Assembly: GCF_016195855.1 (NCBI RefSeq)
Contig: NZ_JACPYU010000010.1
Coordinates: 248,001-312,000, forward strand
Reading direction: 5' to 3'
Source: Aquabacterium sp.
GTDB lineage: Bacteria > Pseudomonadota > Gammaproteobacteria > Burkholderiales > Burkholderiaceae_C
DNA length: 64,000 bases
The notes under the pieces were generated by a model that was given only the letters and a program-made list of their open reading frames with translations, was not told the DNA's origin and did not search any database. Positions 1 through 7,607 of the stretch are shown in pieces (the first letter of the stretch is position 1; the number at the start of each line of letters is the position of its first letter). The translations under genes were made by a program, and so were the position numbers.

Positions 1-671
1 CCCAGCATCAGGCCCGATGGGAAGAGGTACATGTTGACGATGGAGTGCTCGAAGCCCATGTAGAAGAACAACATGATGGGCATCCACATGCCGATGACCT
101 TGCCCGAGACGGAGGTCGACATCATGGCGGCGACCACACCGGTCGACACCATCCAGTTGCACATCACGCCGCGGATGAACAGCGTCAACATGCCGGCGGC
201 GCCGTGTGCGGCGTAGCCCACCGTGCGGCCTTCACCGATGGAGCCGATCTTCACGCCGATGGCATTGGGCGCCTCGGTGAAGCCGAAGGTGAAGATGATG
301 GCCATGAACACGGCCACCGTGAGCGCACCGGCAAAGTTGCCCAGGAACACCAGCGACCAGTTGCGCATGACGCCGCCCCAGGTGGCGCCAGGGCGCTTGT
401 CGAGCACGGCCAGCGGCACCACGGTGAAGACACCGGTCAGCAGGTCAAAGCCCAGCAGGTACAGCATGCAAAAGCCCACGGGGAACAAGACAGCCCCAAG
501 CAGCGGGTTGCCCGTGTTCACGTTGACGCTGATGGCGAAGGCGGCCGACAGCGCCAGGATGGCGCCTGCCATGTAGGCACGGATGAGGGTGTCCCGTGTG
601 GACATCAGCAGCTTGGATTCACCGGCATCGACCATCTTGGTCACGAACTCGGCAGGTGCGAGGTAAGCCAT
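1..671 (-). CDS. nirC: Formate/nitrite transporter (FNT family), NirC-like; partial at window edge
   Basis: Reading the minus strand from the ATG at 671 gives an open frame to the window edge (about 223 residues seen; the C-terminus is cut off). It starts MAYLAPAEFVTKMVDAGESK and continues with several hydrophobic helices, FNT-type pore segments (NVNTGNPLLGAVLFPVG; MRNWSLVFLGNFAGAL) and a GEGRTVGYAAHG stretch. FNT proteins are pentameric inner-membrane channels for formate, nitrite or related anions. Following nirBD and nasR on the same strand, nitrite import for assimilation is the likely role. Its 167-bp leader carries a two-hairpin ANTAR-type motif and a terminator (separate entries), so expression probably depends on NasR. 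FocA is the alternative, but the operon argues for NirC. Confidence 0.9.
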   Translation of the reverse strand, partial: MAYLAPAEFVTKMVDAGESKLLMSTRDTLIRAYMAGAILALSAAFAISVNVNTGNPLLGAVLFPVGFCMLYLLGFDLLTGVFTVVPLAVLDKRPGATWGGVMRNWSLVFLGNFAGALTVAVFMAIIFTFGFTEAPNAIGVKIGSIGEGRTVGYAAHGAAGMLTLFIRGVMCNWMVSTGVVAAMMSTSVSGKVIGMWMPIMLFFYMGFEHSIVNMYLFPSGLML

Positions 672-699
672 GCGGACTTCCTTTGAAAAGTGAGGATGG

Positions 700-760
700 A
701 AAAGCAAAACGGCGCCCCTTCCAGGCATCAGCTCAAAGCCGATGCTGGACGGGACGCCGT
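700..760 (-). terminator. Intrinsic terminator in the nirC leader
   Basis: On the minus strand an outer 10-bp stem (709-718 with 751-760, one U-G pair) continues through a second helix (about 9 bp with one bulge) into a short apical stem, then runs directly into TTTTGCTTTT (709-700). It lies upstream of the nirC start and uses the same bases as the second ANTAR hairpin (749-769), so only one of the two structures can form. Confidence 0.85.
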
Positions 761-800
761 TATCCACGTATTCAAGATGTCAGGCCGTCATTAGCCTGAC
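749..800 (-). promoter_or_regulatory. Two-hairpin ANTAR (NasR) binding motif in the nirC leader
   Basis: In the minus-strand RNA, hairpin 1 (779-800) has an 8-bp stem ending in a U-G pair around the hexaloop AAUGAC. Nine bases later hairpin 2 (749-769) closes, again through U-G, on the hexaloop AACGGC, with a one-base bulge. Both loops carry A at position 1 and G at position 4, the known requirement for ANTAR-domain antiterminators. Hairpin 2 overlaps the 5' arm of the terminator at 700-760, the classical antitermination layout. nasR, just upstream, encodes the obvious ligand. Confidence 0.88.
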
Positions 801-838
801 CAGCCCGTGGCATGCAGGTTTCGTGCCTGGGTGCGTGC

Positions 839-2125
839 TTACTTCTGGTGCGTGCTGGCCGGTGGCGCAAACGCGAAGTCGGGCAAGGCCAGGGTGGCCT
901 CGGCCACGTCCAGCAACCTGCGGTTGTGGTCCATGGAGGCCTTTTGCAGCGCGCGGAAGGCGGCTTCTTCGGTGAGGCCCATGCGGGCCATCAGCGCGCC
1001 CTTGGCCCGCTCGATCACCTTGCGCTCATGCAAGGCGCGCCGCGCGGCCTCCAGTTCGGACTCCATGCTGGCCAGGCGTGTGGACTGGGCCTGCAGCAGG
1101 TCCACCAGGGAGGACACCGAGGGCTGATCGGGGGTGGCCAGGGCCGGTGCCGCGTCCGGTGCTTCATTGGTGTTGAAGAAGCGCGCGACCGCATGGCTGT
1201 GGGGGGGCGGGTTGTCCCGCAGCTGCCGCAACAGGCCTTCGGAGTCCTGCAGGTTGCGCTCGGCGGCCTCGATCTGCGTCTGGCAGGCCCGGCGCAGGCT
1301 TTGTACCAGCTCGACCTGCACCCGCCCCATCTCCGAGATGCGTTCGCTGGAGACGGCGAACCAGGTGTCGCTCAAAGCCGTGTCCAGCGGGGCGCCGGGC
1401 TTGGTGGTGCACAGGGTGCGGCGCAGGCGCTCCAGCTGGGCCACCGTGGGGCTGAGCTGGTGCTGTTGCCAGCGGGCGCGCAGCGCGGGTTCGGCGAACT
1501 CTTCGAACACGCGCAGGCTGCGCTCTTGTGCATCGATCAGGTGCACGACGCGTTGTTGTTCGGCTTCGTCATTGGCGCCCGATGCAAAGAGCTGGGCACC
1601 CACGGCGCGCTCCTGGCCCGCGGCCTCCTTGCCTTGCACCAGGTGCACAAAGGCCACCAGCAGGCGGGAGATGCCGGGGTGCAGGGCCGCATCGGCCACA
1701 TGGAAGACCAACTCCACCAGGCCGGCAATCAGGCGGCTGAAGGCGGCCACGGCCTCGTGGGCGGTCGGGGTGCGCTGGTCGATCTGCGTGCGCAAATCGG
1801 CCAGGGCATCCAGGCCCAGCAGGGCCCAGGCCATCAGGGAGAGGGTGCGGGCCGAGGCGCCTTGCGCTGGCGCCAGTTGTTGCTCGAACAGCGTGCGCAG
1901 CGTCACCTCGATGGGGCGGGCCTTGTCCATGGCGGCCTGCCGCTCGGCCTGGAAGCGCTGCCCACCAGAGGCCAGGAAGATGCTGGTGGCGCCCCGCTCA
2001 CGCTGCAGCGCGTGGATCAACTGGCCGATGACGTCTGCCAGCTCGACGCGCCCGGCCAGGTGGCGCACGGCCTCGATCTCCAGTTGCTTGGCACGCAGAA
2101 CGAGGTGGGAGACAGACAAGGGCAT
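839..2125 (-). CDS. nasR: Nitrate/nitrite-responsive transcription antiterminator NasR (NIT-ANTAR)
   Basis: A 428-residue protein with an N-terminal NIT-type helical sensor (about residues 25-280; RERGATSIFLASGG near the start is typical) and a C-terminal ANTAR RNA-binding domain (about 345-405; ERKVIERAKGALMARMGLTEEAAFRALQ reads as the canonical helix set). NasR-type proteins bind nitrate/nitrite and then grip paired leader hairpins to prevent termination. It lies between nirD and nirC on the same strand, so the regulator seems to be encoded inside the operon it controls, and matching hairpin pairs sit ahead of nirB and nirC. Length and domain order fit NasR. There is no receiver domain, so NasT is excluded. 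Confidence 0.92.
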   Translation of the reverse strand: MPLSVSHLVLRAKQLEIEAVRHLAGRVELADVIGQLIHALQRERGATSIFLASGGQRFQAERQAAMDKARPIEVTLRTLFEQQLAPAQGASARTLSLMAWALLGLDALADLRTQIDQRTPTAHEAVAAFSRLIAGLVELVFHVADAALHPGISRLLVAFVHLVQGKEAAGQERAVGAQLFASGANDEAEQQRVVHLIDAQERSLRVFEEFAEPALRARWQQHQLSPTVAQLERLRRTLCTTKPGAPLDTALSDTWFAVSSERISEMGRVQVELVQSLRRACQTQIEAAERNLQDSEGLLRQLRDNPPPHSHAVARFFNTNEAPDAAPALATPDQPSVSSLVDLLQAQSTRLASMESELEAARRALHERKVIERAKGALMARMGLTEEAAFRALQKASMDHNRRLLDVAEATLALPDFAFAPPASTHQK

Positions 2126-2198
2126 GGCGGGGCATCGGGGTCAAAGGCACAGGTGTGCCATTGTCCCCAATTTGACTCGCCCCTGCGCATGCCGCTGA

Positions 2199-2546
2199 TC
2201 AATTCAGCGCGACCAGCACCTGCCCGTTTTCGGCGCGCACCTCGTGCACGCTGACGTTGTAGTCCGGCGTTTCCAGGCACTCGCCGGTGAGCAGGTCAAA
2301 GTGGTGCTTGTACAGCGGCGAGGCCACCACCACGCGGTCACCCAGGCTGCCGATCAGGCCGCGCGACAGCACACTGGCGCCCGTCTTGGGGTCAAGGTTG
2401 TCGATGGCAAACAGCTTATTTTGCCCGATGCGAAAAACCGCGACGTGGCGGCCTTGCACCAGGGCACACACACCCGTGTTGGGCACGATGGCGTCCACGG
2501 GGCAGACCGGGACCCAGGCTTCGGCGGATTTCAGTACGGCGTTCAT
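2199..2546 (-). CDS. nirD: Nitrite reductase (NADH) small subunit NirD
   Basis: A 115-residue Rieske-fold protein of the NirD type. The Rieske Cys-His ligands are missing (PLYKHHFDLLTG takes the place of the second cluster box), as in other NirD subunits, so it is structural rather than an iron-sulfur carrier. It pairs with NirB, whose stop lies 52 bp upstream, to form cytoplasmic NADH-dependent nitrite reductase (nitrite to ammonium). The start at 2546 is preceded by AGGAAAGAAACACC, giving a usable ribosome site. nasR follows 73 bp downstream. Confidence 0.95.
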   Translation of the reverse strand: MNAVLKSAEAWVPVCPVDAIVPNTGVCALVQGRHVAVFRIGQNKLFAIDNLDPKTGASVLSRGLIGSLGDRVVVASPLYKHHFDLLTGECLETPDYNVSVHEVRAENGQVLVALN

Positions 2547-2598
2547 CTGGTGTTTCTTTCCTAGGCGTGATGACAGTGGGCTGCTTCAGTTGGGCGCA

Positions 2599-5121
2599 TC
2601 AGTTGGCCTCATCGGCGGTTTCGCGTTCTTCAGGGCGGGCAGGGCGGATCTGGCCACGCTCTTCCACGAAGATGATGTGCTCGTCCTTCTTGTCGCTGTT
2701 GACGAAAGAGCGGAAGCGCTGGCGCACCTCGGGGGTGGTCACGGCCGTCTTCCATTCGCACTGGTAGGTGTCGACCACATGCTGCATCTGGGCTTCCAGC
2801 TCGGCGTTCAGGCCCAGGCTGTCGTTCAGGATCACGTTCTGGAGGTAATCCAGCCCGCCTTCCATGTTGTCGCGCCAGGTGCTGGTGCGTTGCAGGCGGT
2901 CGGCCGTGCGCACGTAGAACATCAGCACGCGGTCGATCAGCTTGATCAGCTCCGCCTTGCTCAGATCGGAAGCGAAGAGTTCGGCGTGCCTGGGCTTCAT
3001 GCCACCGTTGCCGCACACGTACAAATTCCAGCCCTTCTCGGTGGCGATCACGCCGATGTCCTTGCCCTGGGCTTCGGCGCATTCACGCGTGCAGCCGGAC
3101 ACACCGAACTTGATCTTGTGCGGCGCGCGCAGGCCCTTGTAGCGGTTCTCCAGCTCGACTGCCAGGCCCACGCTGTCGTCCACGCCATAGCGGCACCAGG
3201 TGGAGCCCACGCAGCTCTTGACGGTGCGCAGCGACTTGCCATAGGCATGACCGGATTCAAAGCCCGCGGCGATCAGCTCTTCCCAGATCAGGGGCAACTG
3301 CTCCACACGCGCACCGAACATGTCGACCCGGGCACCGCCCGTCACCTTGGTGTACAGGCCGTACTTCTTGGCCACCGTGCCCACGGCGATCAGGCCATCA
3401 GGCGTGACCTCACCACCGGGCATGCGGGGCACGACCGAGTAGCTGCCGTCCTTCTGGATGTTGCCCAGGTAGTAGTCGTTGCTGTCTTGCAGGCTGGCCA
3501 GTTCCTTCTTGAGGACGAAGTCGTTCCACACCGAGGCGAGGATCGACGCGGCGGTGGGTTTGCAGATGTCGCAGCCCAGGCCCTTGCCGTGCTTGGCCAG
3601 CAACTCGTCAAAGGTCTTGATCTGGCCAACGCGGATCAAGTGGTACATCTCCTGGCGCGAGTAGGCGAAGTGTTCGCAGAGGTGGTTGTTCACCTCCATG
3701 CCCTGCTTCTTCATCTCGAACTTCATGACCTGCGTGACCAGGGGCACGCAACCACCGCAGGTGGCGCCAGCCTTGGTGCAGGCCTTGAGTTTGCCGATGT
3801 CGGTGGCGCCCTCGCACACAGCGGCGCAGATCTGCCCCTTGGTGACGTTGTTGCACGAGCAGATCTGGGCGCAGTCGGGCAGGGCATCCACGCCCAGGCC
3901 GGGCTTGGCCTTGCCATTGCTGGAGGGCAGGATCAGGAACTCGGGGGACTCGGGCAGGGTGATGCCGTTGAGCGCCATCTGCAGCAAGGTGCCGTATTCA
4001 TCGGCATTGCCGACCAGCACGGCGCCCAGCAGCTTCTGGCCGTCTTCGCTGACCACGATCTTCTTGTAGATCTGCTTGACTTCGTCGATGTACTGGAAGG
4101 CGCGGCTGTGCGCGGTCTTGCCCTGGGCGTCGCCAATGGAGGCCACGTCCACGCCCATCAGCTTGAGCTTGGTGCTCATGTCGGCGCCGGTGAAGCTGGC
4201 CTGGGCGTCGCCGGCAATGTGTTTGGCGGCAATACGGGCCATGTCGTAACCGGGGGCCACCAGGCCGAAAGTCTGGTCGCCCCAGGAGGCGCACTCGCCA
4301 ATGGCGTAGACATGGTGGTCGCTGGCGCGGCAGTGGTCGTCGATCACCACGCCGCCGCGCGGGCCGATGGCCAGCACGCATTGGCGGGCCAGCTCGTCAC
4401 GTGGGCGGATGCCGGCGGAGAACACGATCATGTCGGTCTCCAGGTAGCTGCCGTCTTCAAACACCATGCGGTGCAGGTGTTCGGCGCCGTCCACGATCTT
4501 GACCGTGCTGCGGCTGGTGTGCACGTGCACGCCCAGGGCTTCGATCTTGTTGCGCAGGATGCGGCCACCGCCCTCGTCGACCTGCACGGCCATCAGGCGC
4601 GGGGCGAACTCGACGACGTGGGTGTCCAGGCCCATGTCACGCAGGGCCTTGGCGCATTCCAGGCCGAGCAGGCCGCCGCCCACCACCACACCGTTCTTGG
4701 CCTTGGCACCTGCGGCCTTCATGGCGTCGAGGTCTTCGATGGTGCGGTAGACAAAGCACTTGTCGCGCTCGCGGCCGGGGATGGGGGGCACGAAGGGCAC
4801 GGAGCCAGTGGCCATCACCAGTTTGTCGTAGACCAGTTCTTCGCCGTCGGCGGTGGTGACGGTGTTGGTGCGGCGCTCGATGGCCACGGCCTTGGCGGCC
4901 AGGCGCAGTTTGAAGCCGGTGCGCTCGAAGAAGCCGGGTTCGACCACGGACAGCTCTTCAGCGGATTTGCCCGAGAAGTATTCGGAGAGGTGGACCCGGT
5001 CGTAAGCGGGGCGTGGCTCTTCGCAAAGGACCGTGACTTCGGCATCCTTGAGGCCGGACTCAGCCAGGCTTTCGAGGAATTTATGGCCAACCATGCCATG
5101 ACCAACGACGACGATCTTCAT
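2599..5121 (-). CDS. nirB: Nitrite reductase (NADH) large subunit NirB
   Basis: An 840-residue flavo-sirohaem enzyme reducing nitrite to ammonium with NADH. It opens with the FAD fold MKIVVVGHGMVGHKF, has an NAD-binding GGGLLGLECAKAL segment, a BFD-like [2Fe-2S] Cys cluster around residues 417-455, and the sulfite/nitrite reductase module with Cys near 637, 643, 677 and 681 (VGSTWCRYG, SGCTRECAEAQGKDIG) for [4Fe-4S]-sirohaem. The frame stays open upstream to 5199, but the ATG at 5121 is chosen because AGGAG sits six to seven bases before it and the nucleotide-binding fold starts there. It is the first gene of nirBD-nasR-nirC and has an ANTAR-type leader. Confidence 0.95.
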   Translation of the reverse strand: MKIVVVGHGMVGHKFLESLAESGLKDAEVTVLCEEPRPAYDRVHLSEYFSGKSAEELSVVEPGFFERTGFKLRLAAKAVAIERRTNTVTTADGEELVYDKLVMATGSVPFVPPIPGRERDKCFVYRTIEDLDAMKAAGAKAKNGVVVGGGLLGLECAKALRDMGLDTHVVEFAPRLMAVQVDEGGGRILRNKIEALGVHVHTSRSTVKIVDGAEHLHRMVFEDGSYLETDMIVFSAGIRPRDELARQCVLAIGPRGGVVIDDHCRASDHHVYAIGECASWGDQTFGLVAPGYDMARIAAKHIAGDAQASFTGADMSTKLKLMGVDVASIGDAQGKTAHSRAFQYIDEVKQIYKKIVVSEDGQKLLGAVLVGNADEYGTLLQMALNGITLPESPEFLILPSSNGKAKPGLGVDALPDCAQICSCNNVTKGQICAAVCEGATDIGKLKACTKAGATCGGCVPLVTQVMKFEMKKQGMEVNNHLCEHFAYSRQEMYHLIRVGQIKTFDELLAKHGKGLGCDICKPTAASILASVWNDFVLKKELASLQDSNDYYLGNIQKDGSYSVVPRMPGGEVTPDGLIAVGTVAKKYGLYTKVTGGARVDMFGARVEQLPLIWEELIAAGFESGHAYGKSLRTVKSCVGSTWCRYGVDDSVGLAVELENRYKGLRAPHKIKFGVSGCTRECAEAQGKDIGVIATEKGWNLYVCGNGGMKPRHAELFASDLSKAELIKLIDRVLMFYVRTADRLQRTSTWRDNMEGGLDYLQNVILNDSLGLNAELEAQMQHVVDTYQCEWKTAVTTPEVRQRFRSFVNSDKKDEHIIFVEERGQIRPARPEERETADEAN

Positions 5122-5132
5122 GTGTGCTCCTG

Positions 5133-5232
5133 CGACGGCGAGGGCAAACCTGGCGGCTTGCCTGAAACAAGGGGAAATGAGCGGGCGCCTGGTCAACACG
5201 GACCTGGGGCATCCAACTGGTTTCCGCCGTCG
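5133..5232 (-). promoter_or_regulatory. Alternative long-range helix of the nirB leader abutting its Shine-Dalgarno
   Basis: RNA bases from 5232-5225 (CGACGGCG) are perfectly complementary to those from 5140-5133 (CGCCGUCG). Beyond an internal loop, AAACC can pair with GGUUU to extend the helix. The first arm is the loop and 3' strand of ANTAR hairpin 2; the second ends one base before the CAGGAG ribosome site of nirB. The pairing is seen in the sequence; its role as the competing OFF structure is inferred. Confidence 0.5.
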
Positions 5233-5280
5233 TTAGCGGAGAGGGGGTGTGCACGCTGAGGCGACCTTACCTGCGTGCAC
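5223..5280 (-). promoter_or_regulatory. Two-hairpin ANTAR (NasR) binding motif in the nirB leader
   Basis: In the minus-strand RNA, hairpin 1 (5249-5280) has an 8-bp outer stem (GTGCACGC with GCGTGCAC), a 2-base bulge and a 4-bp inner stem closing through U-G on the hexaloop AAGGUC. After 8 bases, hairpin 2 (5223-5240) is a 6-bp stem, again U-G closed, around AACGAC. Both loops have A1 and G4, and spacing and loop pattern match the nirC leader. No clear U-tract terminator follows; instead the bases of hairpin 2 can pair with 5133-5140 next to the ribosome binding site. Confidence 0.85.
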
Positions 5281-5832
5281 GGCAGGAGAGATGCAAGTGG
5301 TGTGCCAGCTTTGTTGCCCTAGGGGCAGGCCTGGGGTGAGGTCGTTTGCGGGGTGGGTGTGCACCGAATTTGGGGTGCGGGGAGGGGGTTTGCACCTTGT
5401 CGGTGCGGGGTGGGGTGTTGGCTGAGGTCGGCGTGGGACAGGGGCGCCAGGTGGCCAACTTCGCTCATGTCCTCCGGTTCCGGCGTGGCCGGAACCTCCC
5501 CCTTTACTTCGCTGCGTTGGCCACCCGGCGCCCCTGTCTTGAAGTGATTGGGCGTGCGGGGAGAGGGTTCATTTAGGCTGGTCAGAGTCATTCGCCCTCG
5601 GGGGCCTGGGCGGCTGCTTCTCTGCTTCTATCACCACCGGCCAGTCGGCGGACAGTCGCGCGTATGGCAGCAGTACCGTCGAAGCCTGACACTCGACAGC
5701 TGGCGGCGACGATCCAAACCTGAATGGCCGGTCCGACGTGATGCGACCTGGCGGATCCGACCCACAGCCGAAGTCCACCCTACAAGATTCGCCCCCCGCA
5801 ACCAGACGCTCTACACAGCGAGTCCCTTGGGC
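5281..5832. other. Intergenic region between the nirB leader and the GST operon
   Basis: No convincing gene. It holds one copy of the nested-hairpin repeat (5437-5538) and the start of the GST promoter region at the right. The left part (5281-5436) is G-rich on the plus strand and should contain the nirB promoter on the minus strand, but no clear -35/-10 pair stands out. Confidence 0.6.
5437..5538 (-). repeat. Nested-hairpin intergenic element, copy 1
   Basis: 102 bp. Outer arms of 23 nt (5437-5459 and 5516-5538) are complementary except for one A/C opposition, which becomes a U-G wobble in the minus-strand RNA. Inside is a 9-bp hairpin (GGTTCCGGC, loop GTG). The unpaired linkers read, on the minus strand, GCAGCGAAGTAAAG and GACATGAGCGAAG, shared with the copies at 9624, 57393 and 57501. 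It is on the same strand as nirB but about 100 bp before the ANTAR leader. Confidence 0.85.
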
Positions 5833-5858
5833 TATACTTTCCATGTTCGGAAACTATA
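5833..5858 (+). promoter_or_regulatory. Imperfect palindrome before the GST-ArsR-SRPBCC operon
   Basis: TATACTTTCC, six bases, GGAAACTATA: 10-bp arms with one mismatch. The right arm runs into the AGGAG ribosome site of the GST gene. The size and position suit an ArsR-family operator, and an ArsR-type regulator is the second gene of the operon, so autoregulation is inferred. Confidence 0.6.
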
Positions 5859-5867
5859 GGAGCTGGC

Positions 5868-6557
5868 ATGACTGCTCTCACGTTGTACTACCACCCCCTA
5901 TCGTGCTACTGCCACAAGGTGCTGATCGCCCTCGACGTGTTGGGGATCGAGCTCGACAAGCGGCTGCTCAATCTGGGCGATCCCGCCGAGCGTGCGGCAC
6001 ATTTGGCATTGTGGCCCATGGGCAAGATGCCGTTGCTGGTGGACCAGGGCCGGCCGGTTCCCGAGACCAGCATCATCATCGAGCACCTGCAACGCCACCA
6101 CGCACGCCCTGCCAGCGCGCTCATCCCGCCAGACGCGGACGCTGCGCTGGAGGTGCGCTTGTGGGACCGGCTGTTCGACCTGTACGTGATGACACCGATG
6201 CAGGCGCTCACCGCCGACCTCTTGCGTCCGGAAGGTCGCCGCGACGCCGACAGCGTGGCTGATGCGCGGGAGCGTCTATCGTCGGCTTACGCATTTATCG
6301 ACCGCCACCTTGAAGGACGAACCTGGGTGAGCGGCGATTCGTTCAGCATGGCCGACTGCGCCGCTGCGCCTGCCTTGTTCTATGCCGTGACCTACGTGCC
6401 GCTGCCGCCACAGCATGTGCATCTGGCGGTCTACTTCGAGAGATTGATGGCGCATCCCTCGGTTGCGCGCGTCATCGATGAGGCGCGGCCCTGGTTCAAG
6501 TTCTATCCTGGTCGCGCTGGCTTGTCTCGACGCTTCTTCGACCCAACGAGTATCTGA
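5868..6557 (+). CDS. Glutathione S-transferase family protein
   Basis: A 229-residue two-domain GST. The N-terminal thioredoxin-like domain begins TLYYHPLSCYCHKVLIALDVLGIEL, with the cis-Pro/GSH segment as KMPLLVDQGRPVPETSIIIEHLQ (P-E-T-S-I binds the glutathione gamma-glutamyl group); the helical C-terminal domain includes FSMADCAAAPALFYA. It probably conjugates or reduces small electrophiles in the cytoplasm; the substrate is unknown. ATG at 5868 follows AGGAGCTGGC. The ArsR gene starts two bases after its stop, so the three genes 5868-7361 form one transcription unit. Confidence 0.9.
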   Translation: MTALTLYYHPLSCYCHKVLIALDVLGIELDKRLLNLGDPAERAAHLALWPMGKMPLLVDQGRPVPETSIIIEHLQRHHARPASALIPPDADAALEVRLWDRLFDLYVMTPMQALTADLLRPEGRRDADSVADARERLSSAYAFIDRHLEGRTWVSGDSFSMADCAAAPALFYAVTYVPLPPQHVHLAVYFERLMAHPSVARVIDEARPWFKFYPGRAGLSRRFFDPTSI

Positions 6558-6558
6558 G

Positions 6559-6906
6559 ATGCGTGCGATGGCCGACCCTGTGCGCCTCGACCGCATGTTC
6601 TTCGCGCTGGCCGATGCGCACCGCCGCGGCATGCTCGACCGCCTGAGCCGCGGGCCGGCCTCGGTGTCCGAATTGGCCGAGCCGTTGGGCATTGCGCTGC
6701 CCTCAGCAGTCAAGCATCTGGCTGTGCTCGAGCAAGGAGGCTTCGTCGCCTCGCAGAAGCTGGGCCGCGTGCGCACCTACACGGCGCAGCCCAAGGCGCT
6801 GGATGAGATGGAAGCCTGGGTTGCCAGACGCAAAACGCTGCTCAATGCACAGTTCGACCGGCTCGACGCCTATCTGGCCGAGCAGAAAGGCAAGGCCACG
6901 CGATGA
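6559..6906 (+). CDS. ArsR/SmtB-family transcriptional regulator
   Basis: A 115-residue winged-helix protein: ADAHRRGMLDRLSRGPASVSELAEPLGIALPSAVKHLAVLEQGGFVASQKLGRVRTY covers helices 2-5 and the wing. There are no Cys/His metal ligands, so it belongs to the non-metal ArsR subgroup commonly paired with SRPBCC (AHSA1-type) genes. The frame opens earlier, but the ATG at 6559, right after the GST stop, begins the conserved MRAMADPVRLDRMFFAL start. The stop overlaps the next ATG by four bases (ATGA), implying translational coupling. Likely represses its own operon through the palindrome at 5833. Confidence 0.9.
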   Translation: MRAMADPVRLDRMFFALADAHRRGMLDRLSRGPASVSELAEPLGIALPSAVKHLAVLEQGGFVASQKLGRVRTYTAQPKALDEMEAWVARRKTLLNAQFDRLDAYLAEQKGKATR

Positions 6907-7361
6907 AGCACACTCCGAGCACGCACACCGACTTCGTCATCGAGCGCGACTTCTCCGCCACTCCGGAGGCGGTATTCCAGGCCTGGGCCGACCCGCAGGC
7001 CAAGCGCCGTTGGTCTGACTGCCATGCCGAGCACACCACTGAGTACCGTCTGGACTTCCGCCCGCTCGGTCATGAGACGCATCAGGTCGTCTACCCCGAC
7101 GGGCGTGTTCAGCAGATCGAAAAGGTCTTCTTCGACATCGTGGATGCGCGGCGCATCGTCTTTACTTATGACATCCGGCTCGACGGTCGCCGGCTGTCGG
7201 TCTCTCTGGTAACGGTCGAGTTCTTCGCCAGTCGGCGTGGTACGCGCATGGTCTACACCGAACAGCTTGCCTACCTGGATGGGCATGAGGACCGCGCCCA
7301 GCGCCTTCACGGAACGGAAGAAGGCTTGGACCGACTCGGGTTGGAATTGTCGCGTCAGTAG
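6903..7361 (+). CDS. SRPBCC-domain (AHSA1-like) protein
   Basis: A 152-residue START/Bet v1-like protein: the opening FVIERDFSATPEAVFQAWADPQAKRRW and later DIRLDGRRLSVSLVTVEFFASRRGTRMVYTEQ with a terminal HGTEEGLDRL helix are typical of the activator-of-Hsp90-homologue subgroup. The fold makes a hydrophobic cavity for a small ligand; the ligand is unknown. It is the last gene of GST-ArsR-SRPBCC and overlaps the regulator by four bases. Gene pairs of ArsR with SRPBCC proteins are widespread in soil proteobacteria, so the pairing itself is ordinary. Confidence 0.9.
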   Translation: MKHTPSTHTDFVIERDFSATPEAVFQAWADPQAKRRWSDCHAEHTTEYRLDFRPLGHETHQVVYPDGRVQQIEKVFFDIVDARRIVFTYDIRLDGRRLSVSLVTVEFFASRRGTRMVYTEQLAYLDGHEDRAQRLHGTEEGLDRLGLELSRQ

Positions 7362-7516
7362 ACCTTCCGCGACCTGCGGCCTGTGCGCTTGGCCATGGAG
7401 ATGACGGTCGCGAATACCCGCTCTTGGCCGGTAGTACCAGTTCGCGGATGGTGCCGACAGCTGACTTTGGTTGGCTAAATGCCTGGCGGTAAAGGTCAGC
7501 TTCCCGGCACTGCAGT

Positions 7517-7578
7517 GTACTCACGCTCACGGCCAGTTGCGGGTACTCACGCTCACGGCCAGTTGCGGGTACTCACGG
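7517..7578. repeat. 26-bp tandem repeat, about 2.4 copies
   Basis: Unit starting GTACTCACGCTCACGG repeats exactly with period 26 from 7517, 7543 and (partly) 7569. It sits between the SRPBCC and TetR genes, which converge. The rest of 7362-7607 shows no gene. Confidence 0.9.
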
Positions 7579-7607
7579 GAGGCAGCTTTGGGGAAGCAAA
7601 GCTACCT

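Noticed and set aside
2287-5259. 990-residue plus-strand frame opposite nirB
   Set aside because: It mirrors nirB codon by codon; the minus strand gives a full NirB with all cofactor motifs, and the plus translation is His/Ala/Gly-rich without a fold.
5223-5280. Intrinsic terminator of an upstream gene
   Set aside because: The hairpins have no U-tract, and their hexaloops with A1/G4 match the nirC leader, which fits an ANTAR motif better.
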